DNA from: Eleginops maclovinus
Lineage: Eukaryota > Chordata > Actinopteri > Perciformes > Eleginopidae
Direction: 5' to 3'
Assembly (NCBI RefSeq): GCF_036324505.1
Contig: NC_086367.1
Coordinates: forward strand, 21,071,578-21,135,577
DNA length: 64,000 nt
Under the pieces are notes generated by a model. That model ran no database searches. It worked only from the letters and a program-made list of their open reading frames with translations, and was not told the DNA's origin. Position 1 is the first letter of the stretch; every line of letters begins with the position of its first letter. Below are positions 63,138 through 64,000 of the stretch, piece by piece. The translations under genes were made by a program, and so were the position numbers.

Positions 63138-64000
63138 GAAATCTCCACCAGCCATGTGACGTGCCACAGAGATTAAAAGCTATAAAACTTGAGCGTTTCA
63201 GGAATCAAGGGTTCAGCAGTTGTGCATTTTAAAGCTGATAGTAGTAGTGCGAGGAAAGACGCGTTACTGGGACTTTTAGTTTTTTAAATTTCATTCCTAA
63301 AAGTTTCCTGGCATGAATAATGGAGGATTTTGGGGTTTTCTGAGACTGTTTGAGTTATAGTTGGTTGTTTTGAGTTTGGATTTGGAGGATTTACTGCCTA
63401 AACACTGTCCTGAAGAGCATTTTTTAAAACATATTTGGATGTCCTGCTAACCTTGCCCTGACTGTTACGCAGGCAAGAATGTTAAAATCCAACTAATTAA
63501 TGAATTACAAGTGAAATCGCATCAGTTTTCCTCCTTACTGCATTATTTTTTTGGGGGGAAAGTCTCAAGATATCCATGTACCTTTTTGTTCCTTGGTGGA
63601 AACAACTTGACCCTTAAATCAAACAGTATTACAGCATGTTGGTTCCCTGTAGGATAATCCACAATTTAAACTCAAGGAAAAAAGCCACCCGAATGAGGAA
63701 TTATAAATCTGTTCCTTCGCCGCAGTCATGCATGATGTTGTGGCTTGATGAGATGAAATGTTAACAGGAGCTCGCACACACATTTTGAGTGTCTTGCCTC
63801 CCAATCCCTCCATATTACACACATGAGGGTACATGCGAGAGGCTAACATGCCTGTGGAATTATTTGATGTACATTTCACATACATTTAGCTTTAGCTTCA
63901 TCCGAAGAGATGATGTTAAAATCCCCCCCCCCCCTCCATTCCTCATGAAGCTCTGAGAAATGAGAGCATCTCTTTGATTCTGGACATCCGGCTCAGCAGC

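Overview
The window is vertebrate genomic DNA, most likely from a spiny-rayed (acanthomorph) teleost. The evidence is short coding exons with GT-AG introns, dense (GT)n microsatellites, tRNA-derived SINE relics, short hAT-like and Tc1-like non-autonomous elements, and several repeat families typical of fish. There is no sign of prokaryotic organisation. Two protein-coding genes are supported, and everything else is intron or repeat.

Gene 1 is brf1, on the + strand, encoding a TFIIIB subunit (TFIIB-related factor of RNA polymerase III). Thirteen internal exons lie between 3294 and 53570. All twelve exon junctions keep the reading frame and give 518 complete codons. They cover both cyclin repeats, an acidic linker and the C-terminal TBP/Bdp1-binding homology region. 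The N-terminal zinc-ribbon exons and the last C-terminal exon(s) were not found and should lie left and right of the window, so the gene spans more than 50 kb. Its first intron in the window (3468-6739) carries textbook U12-type (minor spliceosome) signals.

Gene 2 is btbd6, on the - strand, a BTB-BACK-PHR adaptor of CUL3 ubiquitin ligases. Its four coding exons (17693 down to 14367, 549 aa) are complete. It lies wholly inside the 8.6-kb brf1 intron 12412-20971, in antisense orientation. A CpG-rich upstream block at about 17880-18330 with CCAAT and CRE-like motifs is the likely promoter. As far as I recall, human BTBD6 is also nested in, and antisense to, BRF1, so the arrangement looks ancestral.

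Layout: 1-3293 intron; 3294-12411 brf1 exons 1-3 with a 240-bp pure (GT)n tract; 12412-20971 intron hosting btbd6; 20972-27839 brf1 exons 4-9, closely spaced, with a tRNA-type SINE at 24197-24366; 27840-50414 a 22.6-kb intron full of mobile elements; 50415-53570 brf1 exons 10-13; 53571-64000 a further intron of more than 10 kb. The giant intron holds an hAT-like element with a perfect 8-bp target duplication, a Tc1-like deletion derivative, a 155-bp near-perfect palindrome, an approximately 860-bp inverted repeat with a pentanucleotide expansion in one arm, and many copies of a dispersed element carrying CCAAT, GC-box and AATAAA motifs. Exon numbers are local to the window. Family assignments rest on recognition by eye; no database search was run.
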